From positions 17,091,970 through 17,138,519 of the forward strand of contig NC_049983.1 of NCBI RefSeq assembly GCF_000003815.2: a stretch of 46,550 nucleotides of DNA, written 5' to 3'. Position numbers and translations under genes: made by a program. The notes below the pieces were generated by a model, which saw only the letters and a list, made by a program, of their open reading frames with translations, did not search any database and had not been told where the DNA came from. Source of the stretch: Branchiostoma floridae (lineage: Eukaryota > Chordata > Leptocardii > Amphioxiformes > Branchiostomatidae). Shown here in pieces: positions 11,018-23,125 of this stretch; within the stretch, counting starts at the first letter, position 1, and each line of letters starts with the position of its first letter.

Positions 11018-11111
11018 AGAACAGGGCAAAGACGAGCAAAATGGCCAGACAAGCGCACGCTGCGTCGGTCCATCCCACGGCAAAACTACACGCCACGTCC
11101 TGCAGGAACAT
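11018..11111 (-). CDS. Candidate alternative first exon with a hydrophobic N-terminus
   Basis: A GC- and CpG-rich island (about 11020-11170) stands out from AT-rich intron. On the minus strand an ATG at 11111-11109 follows an in-frame TGA 19 codons upstream and opens 31 codons ending TTCT|GTAAGTAAT, a near-consensus donor in phase 1. If spliced to the exon at 1266 it would put MFLQDVACSFAVGW then DAACACLAILLVFALF, with Cys at the junction, in front of IVHENARLGSD. The stretch from about residue 16 to 31 is hydrophobic enough to be a signal anchor or membrane segment. PCTAIRE kinases are not normally membrane proteins, so this would be a membrane-tethered isoform. The alternative is that it is the first exon of an unrelated nested gene for a small membrane protein, whose second exon I could not find. 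Confidence 0.45.
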
Positions 11112-11631
11112 CGCCGGCCCTGCCTGCCTCGCCTCCGCGGACCCACGATGCCTTGGGGTACCCAATCAATACCCAATAGGGATCAACTGTTTTTCTGGGC
11201 ACATCAATTTTTGCCGACGGCCACTAGAGTTGTCGTTTATATTATAATCCTTGTGTTTTTTACTGCAGGTGTCCATAACTTCCACAACAGCTTAATTTTT
11301 TGCCGACTGCCTATGTTGCCTAACCCTTTGAAAAGCTGGTGTATATAGCCTAATAAGCAATGAAGTGTAAATAAAAAGTTGAAAGTTATCATATACAATA
11401 CTGTACTGTACTGTACTGTATTGTATTATTATTAATATTATTGTTACCATACTGTATTACACCAGATTGTGTTAGTACACAACATTTCCCTGTTGCAACA
11501 TTCTCTTCTTTGGCTATCATTATACATTGTGTAGTTACAACTGTTGAACTCTACAATTGGTACCTTTTTCAAATCTTTCCATGTATATTGTTAACTGGTA
11601 TATGTTGGTAAATCTATAAAGAAAACTAGAT

Positions 11632-11693
11632 TGGGAGGAGAGAGGGGGAAGAGACAGAGAGAGAAAGAGAAAGAAAGAAAAGAGTATACAGGA
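11632..11693. repeat. Purine-rich low-complexity tract
   Basis: A run of GA-rich sequence (GGGAGGAGAGAGGGGGAAGA and similar) is an unusually long polypyrimidine tract when transcribed from the minus strand. It ends at a TCTAG at about 11630, but no phase-compatible exon follows it. Confidence 0.6.
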
Positions 11694-12866
11694 AAGGCCT
11701 GTGTTTGCCAACGTCTTGTGTTATTCGGAGGCCAAGAAAACGTACCTACATGTAACTGAAGAGGCAAAACAATTATTTTCTTTTTAGGTTAAAAGGTACA
11801 GCCACCAACCACAGATTGAGGCAAATAATTAGGTTAATTGGTCAGCATGGTAGATCAATATGGGCTTGCCTGGGCTTTTTCTGGTCGGCAAATTACAAAA
11901 ATGAAACCACAAATGTTTGGAGACTACGTGAGAAATTAGGCACTAACAACTGATGGTCATCTTGTCTTTGAAGACGTCCACTTTCTTGTTAAAAGAATTG
12001 ATATCCATAGATTTCTGTTGAAATTGGAACTTGAGGCTCAAGTATTAACACTACCTTGAAGTTCATGCATGGCAATATTTTGGGTTATTTCAATCTCAAA
12101 ACTACAAACGAAATTTAATGTTCAAACAAGAAACTGCTCAAAGGCAAAGCTGACTTTTTCTTGGCCAATACTGTTATTACCGGTAACAAACACCATATTA
12201 TTAGAGAATAATTGAATACACTAGAAACATTCAGAACTCTATCTATTGCAGTTTCAGAATATATGTAATCCTACAACTGACCCTTTCTGACCCTTACTAT
12301 AAAACCATATATTCAGTCGTAAACCCTTGATTTGTGACAGCTCCAGAGTAACATGTTTCTGCAGAAATCCTGCCCTTCAGACAGTTGTCTGTCAAACAGT
12401 GTTATTTGTGGAGCATACTACTAGTAACATGCAGTTATCCATTACTGTGCCGCTTTATGATTTCAAACAGACATCAATCTTTGAGATTATTCGGAGGAAG
12501 GTTTCTATAATAAGCGTCACAGATATCATCTGTTGAAGTCCCATATTGTAAAGGATTGGGTTATGATGCAAACATATCTGAATGTCCCTTATCATATTGC
12601 CTGGCAATATTCACAAAGCATGACTGCAATGTTGTTGTGCAGAATGAAAGTGTGGAACAGTGTGGTCCAGACTATTTCAACACTTTTCTTAATGAACTGA
12701 TACAATATCAAAGTGTTATATAGCCAGGAAAATAAACCGGGTAGCTTTAGAATGAATGGAAATGGAAACATACATAACATTTTGCTCTAGCAAAATTTGT
12801 AGTGTAACTTTGAAGGGTTTTTGTGCATGTTTCTTGCCTTTGGTCATGGTTTATCAGTTAACTTAC

Positions 12867-12912
12867 CATGAAGAGCAACAAATAGACGAACTATCTCTAA
12901 CATCCAAATCAT
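12867..12912 (-). CDS. Weak candidate alternative first exon
   Basis: ATG at 12912-12910 (a second in-frame ATG lies at 12903) opens a short frame, MIWMLEIVRLFVALH, after an in-frame TGA eight codons upstream. It ends CATG|GTAAGTTA, a strong donor in phase 1. The peptide is hydrophobic and loosely resembles the end of the candidate at 11.1 kb (L-I-x-x-L-F-V/A-A-L). The surroundings are AT-rich with no promoter signature. Short ATG frames ending at a phase-1 GT are common by chance, so this rests mainly on donor strength. Confidence 0.25.
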
Positions 12913-14479
12913 ATCCCCATGGACATTATATCAGTACTGATTAGCTTTCTTTCTATGGCATCTTTCACTACATTGCACAGGACAAGTTTGTCATAATGCA
13001 CCTGTACGGATTCATGTCTGTTGATACAGACAATTGTTACGGTAAATTATTGATGATGAAAGTGTTGGTACAATCATTTCCAAGTTCCAGCCGAGGTGCA
13101 AAAACATTTGTATAATAAAAAAACACAACATAATTGTAAATAGAAAATGCTCTTTTTTGATATTTCAAATAAAAGAATCATAATACGATTAAGAAAATAT
13201 ATATTCCTGTGGTCTTTAGAAAGATTAAAGGAAGAATCCTCTGCGACATTTCCAAGCTTGCTGTACTGATGTCACTACAAGATCAATGAAAATCAATACG
13301 ACCGTCTGACACGCTGTCACGCAACGGAAAACACACGCAAGTTGTCTGTGCATTTTCAAACAGACATGGCACCGGTGAAATGAACAGTGCCCCCCAGACA
13401 CTTTCTTCAAGGACACGTATGATATTTTCTTTTTGCTATTTCCTACAGAAAAATTGGCTTATATTCATATTTTAAATATGTAAGATTCATAAGCTCATAG
13501 TTACTCAGTTTTGGCGAGACAAACTGATTTAATACACTACAGCTATTTTGTCATGAATCTTTACCATCTTGGGGCCGGGGGAAATACTTATTTTACTTCC
13601 CTCTGTTTAAAGAATGAGCTGGATTCTGACAATGGGCAAAATTAACATTAAACAGTGATTTTCTGCCTGACTCAGACTTCATCTAGAATACTTTAGTTTA
13701 AAACATCATAATATATCTAAGAGTTATGTGACAAAAGGTTCCAAATTTTGCAGAAACTGCGTTTAATTTATATTAAGTCACAACACTTAGATTTTGTGGC
13801 ACTGTGAAAATCTAGACTAATCACTTTGTTTTTACTTTGCAGTTAAAGTAACAGTAACACAATCATTAAAGCACTGTCTAAAACTATTACATATTTCACT
13901 GTAACTTGACAATTAATGACTTCCCTCTAAAATCAAGACAACCACTTTGTATCCTGAAATATGTCATCCTTAGGTTACGGTCAAGAGCAAGAAATTACTG
14001 ACTTGATTTATATTTGATTTACATTCGCTTTAAAATACAGTTTATCATCATGTTGGCTAACACAAACTATTACAGGTGGCTGCAAAATCTGATTAAAAGT
14101 GGTTAAAAACTGCTCAGATCTTGGATCACACGAGGTCAGCGACAAACTAAGGACAATTTTTCCTTGAAAATAATTGGATACGGGAATGACCTGACTCGAT
14201 ATGCGCCCGTACGGCTAACACGTTTCTGTCAAAATTCAAGATTCAGTTCATTCGTTGATGGGAGGACTCAAGGACAGTATTGACTTTGGGTGGATCTGAC
14301 CTTCAAATCCCATCTGTGGGGCCGCTGCAGGAAATATTCATAGAATACACTGAAAACAACCAGTGCAACTTCTTTTACTTTGAAATCGTAGGAAAAGTAT
14401 CGATGCTATACAATTTGGGAAGCTAAAAGAAGAAGCACTTAGCTACATCTATGAAGATTAGACATCCTGGTAATAAGAT

Positions 14480-14632
14480 ATGCTAAAAAGCAATTACTCA
14501 AGCAACTGGATATGATTATTTCCAAAATTTCCAAAAGTTGGGCAGCCCTGGCTGTGTATCCTGTACAGCCAAACCAATAAATAAATAAATTTCCAAAATC
14601 ATATCCAGTTGCTTGAGTAATTGCTTGTTGGC
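14480..14632. repeat. Foldback element
   Basis: Arms of about 38 bp (GCAATTACTCAAGCAACTGG on the left, its complement at about 14602-14624) flank a loop of roughly 75 bp. A diverged single-arm relative (GTTACTCAGGCAACTGCATA, preceded by GGTTAGACATCTGGGTAATA) occurs at about 32382-32445, so this is a dispersed family. Confidence 0.7.
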
Positions 14633-16860
14633 ATACAATAAGCACTTACTATTATGAATCACACATTTCAGAAAGAAATATTGACTTAAGAATTTCAAGC
14701 AGTGGTGCCTGGATGTATTTTGTTTTCACCCGGAATCTTTTTTTGTTCATATCTAACTTTTTCTCCATATGCCTGTAACATTAACATGAACATTAACATT
14801 AACAAACATGTAATACCTATACATTTGTAAATATCATCATTACATTTGTATCTGCCTTTTTAAACTAGTGGGCAAACTGTATTTCAATCTTATAGCTTTG
14901 GTTATTGTCCTAATATTTTTCATCATCAAAATAATTTGCAAGCTTCAATATTTTTTTTGACACAAATGTCACAAAAAACCTAAACACAACTCAAAGATCC
15001 AGTTTGAAGACAGGCAACTTCTAAGTTCATTTTTTGTAAGAAGAAGGAGTGCATGCAAATGACCTTGGAGTTACCTCAATCAATGGCCATTTCAGCATAG
15101 CTGCATAACGATTACGTAAGTGTCCTTGACACTAGTTCAACTCCGATGGCCACACCCCATCTAACCAAATAACAATCACGTTTGTCTTCTTGACATCTTT
15201 GCCTAAAAAAAGTGATATACTAGGTATTTGCTATTCTAGGTTAATAGTTCACAGCATTGATCACAAAAATGAACCTAAAGTGAAGACGAAATGTCCGTTG
15301 CTTCCTAATTTCATAAGTGGAAAACATTATTGATCAGTGCATGTACGTTGTGACTGATTTGCAGGGACGATTATTGATCTAAGATCAATACACGGAAACA
15401 TACCGGACATTCTCTGGGGACACTGGCCAGTGTACATGTAAGTGCCTTGGACTTTAAGAAAATCCAGAGAACTACTTAGAAATTGGCTTGATTAATTTTG
15501 AAAGGTACTTCAAGGGACATGAAGAAAATGGTGGACAGGTGGTCACTGTAGACAGGATTCTTGCAAATGCTTGAGTCAATACGAGTAGTAATCTAAGGGA
15601 TGAATAGAAATGGTCTACAGTAGCCAGATGGTCATAGAGGAAGTCACATATATTTTATATCATCATTGACTTGTAAACATAGAGTATTGGCATGGGTAGC
15701 CATGTGATGCACTTTTCACACCAGCTGCAAGGAGGCGCTAGAGCCCAGTATTGGTAGAAGATTTTGGGATCTTCTTTACAAGAGAAGCAGAAAAATGTTG
15801 CATCACTGTTTCACATAAATATCCGTGAAAACACACTTCTTAGAATATTTAAGAAGTTTTCCCAGTTATTCATTATCGTTGTGACTGGACCAAATATATG
15901 TATTGCTTGTGACTGCTGTAGTATAAGCATTACAGTGAGATAGGAGAGTTGCTACACACTGAAGATATTTCAGCAGGCGCTAGGAGTCGCTCATGTCTAG
16001 AAACATGTGCACAACTTAACAAACCTGTATTGTGGTTTTATTGCAGACTGCAAAAAAATAGTTAGCATATGCTGAATAACAACATAAAAATCATTTTATC
16101 TACTGCTTGCGTACAACATATGGAAAACAAAACAAACATGTAATTCAATATCATACATTTGTATCACCAAGTTATAGTAAAATGTGATAAACCTTAACCC
16201 AGAAATGTGAACAAAAAAAGGTTAGTACATCATGCACATACTTAGTAAAATCTAATTCCTCCTGTATCATCTACAAACACACTATACAACTAGAAAGGCA
16301 ACATTTTTGAAAAAATGCAGGATGTGGGCGAAGGGAAAAGAAAGGAAAAATCGCAAGAAAAGAAACAACTAGAATGACAACATTTTCGCGAAAATGCAGC
16401 AAGTCTTTCCCGTGGCCATTTTTGAAGTTTAAGTCAAACTATCTTACACACAATAGTAATTGCCATTAGGTGCCCCGTATTCTCGGTTCACCCATATTCT
16501 CGGCCTTTACCTGACGTCACGGGTTGTGCTGTGTAGCAATTATAAAGCTGAAATTCATGATCAGGTTCAGGTCCGGTACCGTACCGTAGCCTCCATTCCA
16601 AATTTGACTTAACGCCGCAGGCGACAGACATCGACGATACTGTATTTGGCTGCCGGTATGGTCCGAGGCGTTGACGAGCCCCCCTCCCCACATGGACCGT
16701 CCGACCGTTTAAACGCCGTCTTTTGAGGGCAATTAAAAAATAAATAAAAAGGCGTGTGAACTGAACGATGCTCTGTTTGCAAGATAAAATTGTTGTAAAT
16801 ATCAAAAAAGAAAAAAAAAGGACAACTAAAAGAAAGTTGTTCCCGTTTTTAAAAAGTTAT

Positions 16861-16945
16861 TCCCGCCCGGAATCGAACCAGGGTTGACCTAGCGAAAAAA
16901 AGCACAAATGTAGCTGGTGCTTTAGCCATTCGGCCAAGCTTGCCG
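16861..16945 (-). repeat. tRNA-like module inside the 1.2 kb element, copy 1
   Basis: On the minus strand, TTGGCCGAATGGC fits an A box, and GGTTCGATTCC fits a B box with a paired T-stem (CCTGG/CCGGG). A 7-bp stem AAAGCAC/GTGCTTT replaces a normal anticodon arm, and no acceptor stem forms. It is a tRNA-derived module, not a working tRNA. It resembles serine/leucine-type tRNAs in its D-arm. Confidence 0.65.
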
Positions 16946-17168
16946 TAACGTTCTTGCCTGCATTTTAACAGGTACATGTATACAAATGCAATGCGTAGCT
17001 TGAACACGTCCGTTCACTGTTTAATTTGCAAGATTCCAAGGTCCCATTTTCTGAAGATAATGTTTTTTGTGCAAATTTATCAATCTTGTTCATTCCGTGG
17101 CGGGCAACTTCTTCCTTGAGCGCCTGTTTGGTCGAATACATGGCCGATTTACTGCGTCTCAGCTGCTA

Positions 17169-17460
17169 TTATAAAACTGGATGCCGAATGACATTTTGTG
17201 TTCTCTGCGTTGATAGGTCCAGCTCTGACGTACACCCGAGACAGTCTGAATTTAGGCCAATCAAAAAGCTGGGAACGCGGAGTATTTGCTAACAGCTTCC
17301 ATTTTTCTGAGTTTTGATTGGCTATTATCAAAATGGATGCCGATTGTGTCCTGCGCGTTGATAGGTTCAACTCTGACATACAACCGAGAAAGTGCGACTT
17401 TAGGCCAATCAAAAAGCTTGAAACATGGAGTACATGGAGGCTTCCATTTGTTTCTGATTT
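17169..17460. repeat. Diverged internal tandem duplication in element copy 1
   Basis: Two units of about 140-150 bp each contain TGGATGCCGA, GTTGATAGGT, GGCCAATCAAAAAGCT and GCTTCCATTT in the same order. The first starts near 17169 and the second near 17323. The second element has the same pair at about 37177-37468. Confidence 0.75.
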
Positions 17461-18144
17461 CCGGTGAAATACTTGTAAGAAAACTATATGTGTGGCTTCG
17501 CCCACATAAATATTATCTGATAGGAGAGTGAGTGCAAACACTCTGTACTTATATGGCTACTACAATTATCTCACACTGCAACTACTTTTAACTTTAAGGT
17601 TGGAACGAACTACTGTATCTTCTAACCTTAAGCATACCTTAGTCTGCTACCCTTGCCAACAAGTAAAGGTGAAGAAGGTTAAAGGAAGTATAAAAGGAGT
17701 TAAACTATGTTGATTCTTATTTGAACTTTCTATGATTCAAACTGCGGAATTTTTGTTAGCTGATTTTATAATTTTGTTTGGTACAAAGAATTAATTTTGT
17801 GATTGGGGACTACATGTGGATGAGCCTAAAATCAAGTCTCTACATTACCTGCTATATATCTTTGTAGACCATGAGAAAATCAGGCAAATAAAAGTACCGT
17901 CGATAGAGAGTTGAAAGAATAATAGAAATACAAGAAAAAAATGATTTGCAAAAAGAATTACATTTGGTTAAAAACAACAGAAGAAATCCTCATGTACACA
18001 AATCTTACTTGTTGCATCATATTTTACAGTTTTAGTTCCGATCGTTCCTGATTCATTCCCACCATCAGTATTACCTGTACTACATTCTATTGCACCTGTT
18101 ATTATATATACAATAGTTTATAGATGATATCATACAACACATAC

Positions 18145-18246
18145 CTTCCACCTCCATGAGAGGCTGTAACGTGACAATAGCAGCAGACTCTGCCTTACTC
18201 AGGGCTTTACTCGACCCTTTCTGTTTCCCTGATCTACTAGGCCAGC
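18145..18246 (-). CDS. CDK16/17/18: Candidate cassette exon 6 (phase 1-1), strong splice signals
   Basis: A very long pyrimidine tract (minus strand, about 18285 down to 18250) ends CCCCCTATCCAACAG (AG at 18248-18247). GC, 33 open codons and one G follow, then the donor GAAG|GTATGTG. At 102 nt it is symmetric in phase 1, with Gly codons at both junctions. The peptide is WPSRS, GKQKGSSKALSKAESAA, IVTLQPLMEVE: a Lys/Ser-rich basic stretch followed by a hydrophobic and acidic end. Base composition is more GC-rich than the flanks. It is not obviously related to the 3-8 kb cluster and lies about 400 bp outside the 5 kb inverted-repeat element. Function is unknown; K-G-S-S and K-A-L-S-K-A-E-S suggest phosphorylatable sites. 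Confidence 0.65.
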
Positions 18247-19057
18247 CTGTTGGATAGGGGGAAGGAAAAAAAGAAAAGAAAAACACAAATGACACACAAA
18301 ATAAGAAAAAGAAATATAACTGAGGGTGGGTAGTGGGGGTTAGAAATGGCGTGAAGGTCATGCAAATTATGGTGTTATTTTTAGTATCATCTTACTAATA
18401 TTATAATTACTAATTTCTTAAACTTAAAAAGGTTACACTGAAATTTCTCTTTTAACCTGTGATCTGTTAGTAATCGTAATAGGTCACAAGGTGCAAAATA
18501 TTCTTCACTGCATACTTGCACCAAATCATACAAATATTGTTTTACTATGAAACAGATTTTATGAACTGCTGTATGTATATGATTATAATCATTAGTAAAC
18601 ATTTTAATCACGGATAATTAGACTAAGTACAGTAGACATACAGTACCGACTACGTTTATGGTCCGGTCTGAACGCGGCTTAATCGCGTGCAAAAGTCGTG
18701 CAAGTCGCGATTACATCTCGTGTAAATCGCGATTAAAACTCGTGCAATTCTCGGGTAAAACGCGGTTAGATATGCGTGTACCCGCGTCTGATATGCATGA
18801 AATCACGTCTAACCGCGTTTAGACGATCAATGAATAGATTTCAGACACGCCTCTTCTTTTCATAAACATTTTCTAGACACGCCCGTGCCGTCCAAAGTTC
18901 GGGGTTTGGCAGAAATCGGCTTCTTTTCATATGCAGACCCCCGCGCGGAGGGCGGAGAACGTATCACGCCCAATTTCCCAATTTGTTTCTGAACAACTAA
19001 CGCAAAACCTCGCAGTCTAGGACGCACCCGCGCCGCTCCCAACCACGATATTTCTAG

Positions 19058-19561
19058 AAGATTTGCTGCAATTTTGAGGAACCGACTGTTCCGCACATGT
19101 TTAAATCTGATACGTGAAAATTAAAGAAAAACAAATAAATTTCCACAAAAGTGTGTTTTTCTTAAGCAGAATATGGCAAAGTATGCTTTTACTGAACCAC
19201 GATCTTTCGGCGCTGCCGTGGCTAGCGCCAGGGTCACGTACCGGAACAAATCCTTCCGAAGATTTGCTACAATTTTGAGAAACCGACTGTTCCGCACATG
19301 TTTAAATTTGATACGTGAAAATTAAAGAACAAGAAATAAATTTCCACAAAGGTGTCTTTTTCTTAAGCAGAATATATGGCAAAGTATGCTTTTACTGGAC
19401 CCCGATCTTTCGGCGCTGCCGTGGCTAGCGCCAGGGTCACGTACCGGAACAAATCCTTCCGAAGATACAAAATGTATGGTGCGACCTCGCACCCGCGCCG
19501 CTACCTAATCTACCACGTTCTTTCTCGGAAGATTTGCTACAATTTTGAGGAACCGACTGTG
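19058..19561. repeat. 200-bp tandem repeat within the 5 kb element
   Basis: Units at about 19058-19257 and 19258-19460 share GAAGATTTGCT.CAATTTTGAG, CCGACTGTTCCGCACATG and CGGCGCTGCCGTGGCTAGCG. A partial third unit lies at about 19529-19561. Confidence 0.8.
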
Positions 19562-21360
19562 TAGTGCAAGTTTGAATCTTATGCGTACATGACAAGAAAA
19601 CATCAAATAAATTGTTTTTTTCCCAAGAATGGCAAGATGTGTTTTTCTAAATCAGAAAATATGATGGAGTAAATTCTGCTTCTGTCTGACCATGCGTGAC
19701 GAGGACAGCCCGCTACCGCGGCCAGTGTCAGGACCACCCGAAGAAAACCTACCGACTCTATGTTGAATTATTTGTGTCCTATTTCTGTTGTTGCATTATT
19801 TGTACGCTGGTGTAGCGATATCAAATTCGCCCACACTACACGATACTTGCCACTGTAAATAGCTACAATAGTCTGTGTTTGCATTTCTTATCTATCGATG
19901 AAAGTGAAGACAAGTTAATCATGTTCCGAACTGATAGGTAAGTACACTAGTCTTTCAGTTTCAGAATGAACAACAAGGAATGTCCAGTGCGACCAGTGTA
20001 GTCGTACAAAATCCTGGCGGTCTCACTACCAAGTAAACAGGCTTCGACCGGCAGATACTACAGGTAAGTATCTACATCCGAACTTCAAGCGCCGCCCCGC
20101 CTCCGGCGGAACGTGACCTGTTTATAAATATTCCAACCTTCCTAAAGTTCGCCACGGCGCGACTACTAGCATATCATATTACATTTAGACGTGTACACGG
20201 TTTGTGTGGGGTCCAGAACGCGAACGTGGGACAGGTTGTGGAAGATTGGGTTATTTGAGCGCAAATATGAAACTTATATCGTTGCGATAAAATCAACAGC
20301 TGTTTTGATTGTTTAGTGTGTGTAAGTACACGATTGACGTAACTGTTACGGTGCTGGTAAACTTGTAGAAAAATTACATTGTAAACCTCCAGAATTTGGT
20401 CTGGTCTGGTCTCACGTGCTGCTCAATTTGATTGACACATGCACGGTAAGGAGCGGCTTCTTTGAAAGTATGTTCCCACAGAAGAAGGCCACGTTGACTG
20501 TTGCAATATTCTGCGTTTATTTTCTACTCCGATCTAGCCCCGTGTTTAATATGTGGTTATTTTTTCTTGGTTTATCCAAGGGGGTTTTATAAACCTACTT
20601 GATTTATCTAACTTTGTTTTATTTGTATTATTGACAATTTCTAGAGCAGATCTAGACTAATTAAAATACTTCGTAGACTGCACACGCAGCGGTAGCGTAC
20701 GTCATATTTGAACTTTGTGGCAATGTCGCAGGGGTGGATGATCTATAAATTCTGTATTCCAAATTCTATAATTCATTTCCCAACTGGTTCATATTAAAGG
20801 AGCCACGACCAATGAATTAAGAATGTTTTTAAATGTTTAAGTGTATAAAATTTCTTTATTAATTTAAGTTTGTACACGGACATATTCATATTCACGGACA
20901 ACCTACCGTTTTTCCAACATTCGGAACAGATGATGACGATCCGACTGGTGTAGAAGCTGCCGAATGATGATCGATAACGTCGGTAGTAAACTTACCTTTC
21001 ATGTTCCAAAGGCAATGATATATCGTGTTTACCTATTTCATTGGTCAAATCCCTCTTCGTAGTATCCCGACCAGCTAAATTTATATATCTATATGTTGCT
21101 GAAAAACAACCGTAAACGTATAGGCCCTTTTAGTAAAAGAGTGAACCTCTTTGAACAGCGCATAACAGTTGTAGATAAACTGACTAAAAACATGTTCATT
21201 TTAGAAACGTAAAATACTAGAAGTAGAAGTAATGTTAGTAACGCTAACGCAACTTTTAACTGAATCAATGACAGGTTAGAAAAACTTGATCACATACTCA
21301 ACAAGAAAACCAATAACTGATGAAGAAAATTTCGGCAAAATAACAATTGTCTGTGTCGAA

Positions 21361-21878
21361 CCAAGACGTATGCCCCTTGAATATGGTTGCGTGGGTCCAC
21401 TGCCCGACGACCAGGAACGTCCGAGGCGGTCAGGAACAGAACAGGTAGGTCTTGTTGGTCGAGTTGCAACCATGACGATCAGCTGTATGTCCAGGAAACC
21501 GGCGGATAGAAATCCGAATCCGACTTTCCTAGCCTAGAAAATTAGCTACCGATATCTAACTACATAGTAGAAGTTATGTTAGTTACACCAACACAACATT
21601 GTTAGAACAGGTACATGTTTGTTTGAACAGATACGCAGACAAAACACGATTAACAAAAAGATTTAAAAAACACATAAAGTAGAATGTATGCCCTGGAGTA
21701 TGGTTGCGTCGGTCAACTGCTCGACGACCAGGATCGTAGGATGGCTCTGTTCCGACCCAAGAGCTCCGTCAGGAACAGGTAAGTCTTGTTTGTCGAGTTT
21801 GTAACCATGACGATCAGCAGGCGGATGGAAACCTGAATCCTACTTTCCTAGCCTAGAAAATTAGCTGCCGATGCCGAA
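21361..21878. repeat. Direct repeat pair within the 5 kb element
   Basis: About 21365-21546 and 21685-21878 share TATGGTTGCGT, CGACGACCAGGA, CATGACGATCAGC and TTTCCTAGCCTAGAAAATTA in order, with diverged sequence between. Confidence 0.75.
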
Positions 21879-22117
21879 CCAAGGAGTATCAACGTTCCTA
21901 GAAATATTAAGTTATGACCAAACACAATATCCTTTATTCATATTTAAATACATGCAAAACGGTCAATTTATGCGTATAAATACTAGTAGTCCATTCATGT
22001 CAGTGTATAGTCTTCAACCCAGCAATTCCGTTTATATTAGATGACGATCGTGTTTATGCTGTCAGTCCTTTGTGGGTCCAAAAGATTCGAACTTGTATTA
22101 TTTTATCATATACCTTC

Positions 22118-23125
22118 CACGAAAATTAGACGAAAGTAGCCCGCCTAAAAATGTAAATAGGAGACAATTTTTGCCGGCAACCCGCTCGGTTGCCGTTACG
22201 ACTTTTGTAGTATGCCGTAAAAAAATACCACCTTCTTCAAGTTGGAAATGATTATCGACAGACTGTTCACAGAATTCTTACTCAGCGATGTGAGAATGAT
22301 CGATGCCGGAAAAGTCCCTCCGATGTTTTGCAAAATTATCTATGCCTTGCGGACGACGCTGGCCGAGCAGTAACGTGTTAAATTTTATCAAAGAATGCAC
22401 ATTTCGTGATAAATGATTAAAAAAACACAACAACGCGTTAGTTCTACGCTTCTTCTTGTTGTTACCACTTTGTCAGCGCCGCTTCTGGCTGTGATTGGAG
22501 GGAAGTTGATTGGATTTGCCGCATAATCAGGCAGGCGCTACTTCAGAGGGCTACCGCCGGAGCTGTCGCCATGGTAACCGCACGTCCAGTTGCATTTCCC
22601 ACGCGCGTCTAGTTCTTCCCAACTCTCTGCTGTCACGTACAGTACAGCTTATACACATAATTTTCGGTGGAATGTAACGCCGTATTTTACGGGGAAATGT
22701 GGCGAATCGAACTTGTATCTCTTTTTGCTGGCCTTCTACTAAAATTATACGAAGATAACCCGCCAAAAACTGTAAGTAGGAGACTATATTCGCCGACAAC
22801 CCGCTTGTTTCGACGGTTGACATCATCGTCTTCCCTTTGAGGCTTACGAAAAAGCTTAGCCGTGAAGACTATTTTCTTTTGCGTAGTTCGGGTTGCTTTC
22901 TGGATTCATCATTGACATTTATTTTATATCAGAAAATATCTATCGGGAGACTGTTTTCTTATCACAATTTCCATACCCAGCGTTGTGAACATGATCGCTG
23001 TTGGCAATTTTCCTCCGATGTTTTGCAAATCCGTACCCTTTGGACGGTGTTGGATGACGAGCAGTAACGTGTACACGCCTGTTCAAATTTATCGAGAAAT
23101 GCACATTTCGTGATAAATAAAAAAG
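22118..23125. repeat. Second direct repeat pair within the 5 kb element
   Basis: About 22118-22415 and 22740-23125 share CCCGCC.AAAA..TGTAA.TAGGAGAC, CCTCCGATGTTTTGCAAA, CGAGCAGTAACGTGT and AATGCACATTTCGTGATAAA. Confidence 0.75.

Larger units (their letters stand above)
16288..17509 (-). mobile_element. Helitron-like non-autonomous element, copy 1
   Basis: This copy is nearly identical to 36315-37517 except for a small duplication (about 16840-16865). Read on the minus strand it ends with a CATTTTT/AAAAATG hairpin, eight bases, CTAG, then a T. A second such end (perfect palindrome CATTTTCGCGAAAATG, eight bases, CTAG) lies 79 bp inside. ATGTGGGCGAAG occurs near the left end (16322) and inverted at the right end (17496-17507). 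It carries a tRNA-like module and an internal duplication of about 150 bp. There is no Rep/helicase ORF. The Helitron class is inferred from end structure; no 5' TC was found. Confidence 0.6.

Noticed and set aside
14300-14330. Acceptor ATTTCCTGCAG followed by an open frame and a GAAG|GTCAGA donor in phase 1
   Set aside because: The donor is weak and the segment is only 24 nt; no likeness to other cassettes.
15394-15450. Phase-compatible segment ending TCCG|GTATGT
   Set aside because: The acceptor (TTAAAG or TCCAAG) is poor.
16488-17541. Open frames of about 90-130 codons repeated at 36.5-37.5 kb
   Set aside because: They occur in both copies only because the 1.2 kb mobile element is duplicated; no protein family recognised.
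19965-20063. Possible zinc-finger exon (CDQC) in the 5 kb element with a CTACAG|GTAAGTA donor
   Set aside because: The CDQC frame has a TGA right after the only reasonable acceptor, and the other frames stop early.
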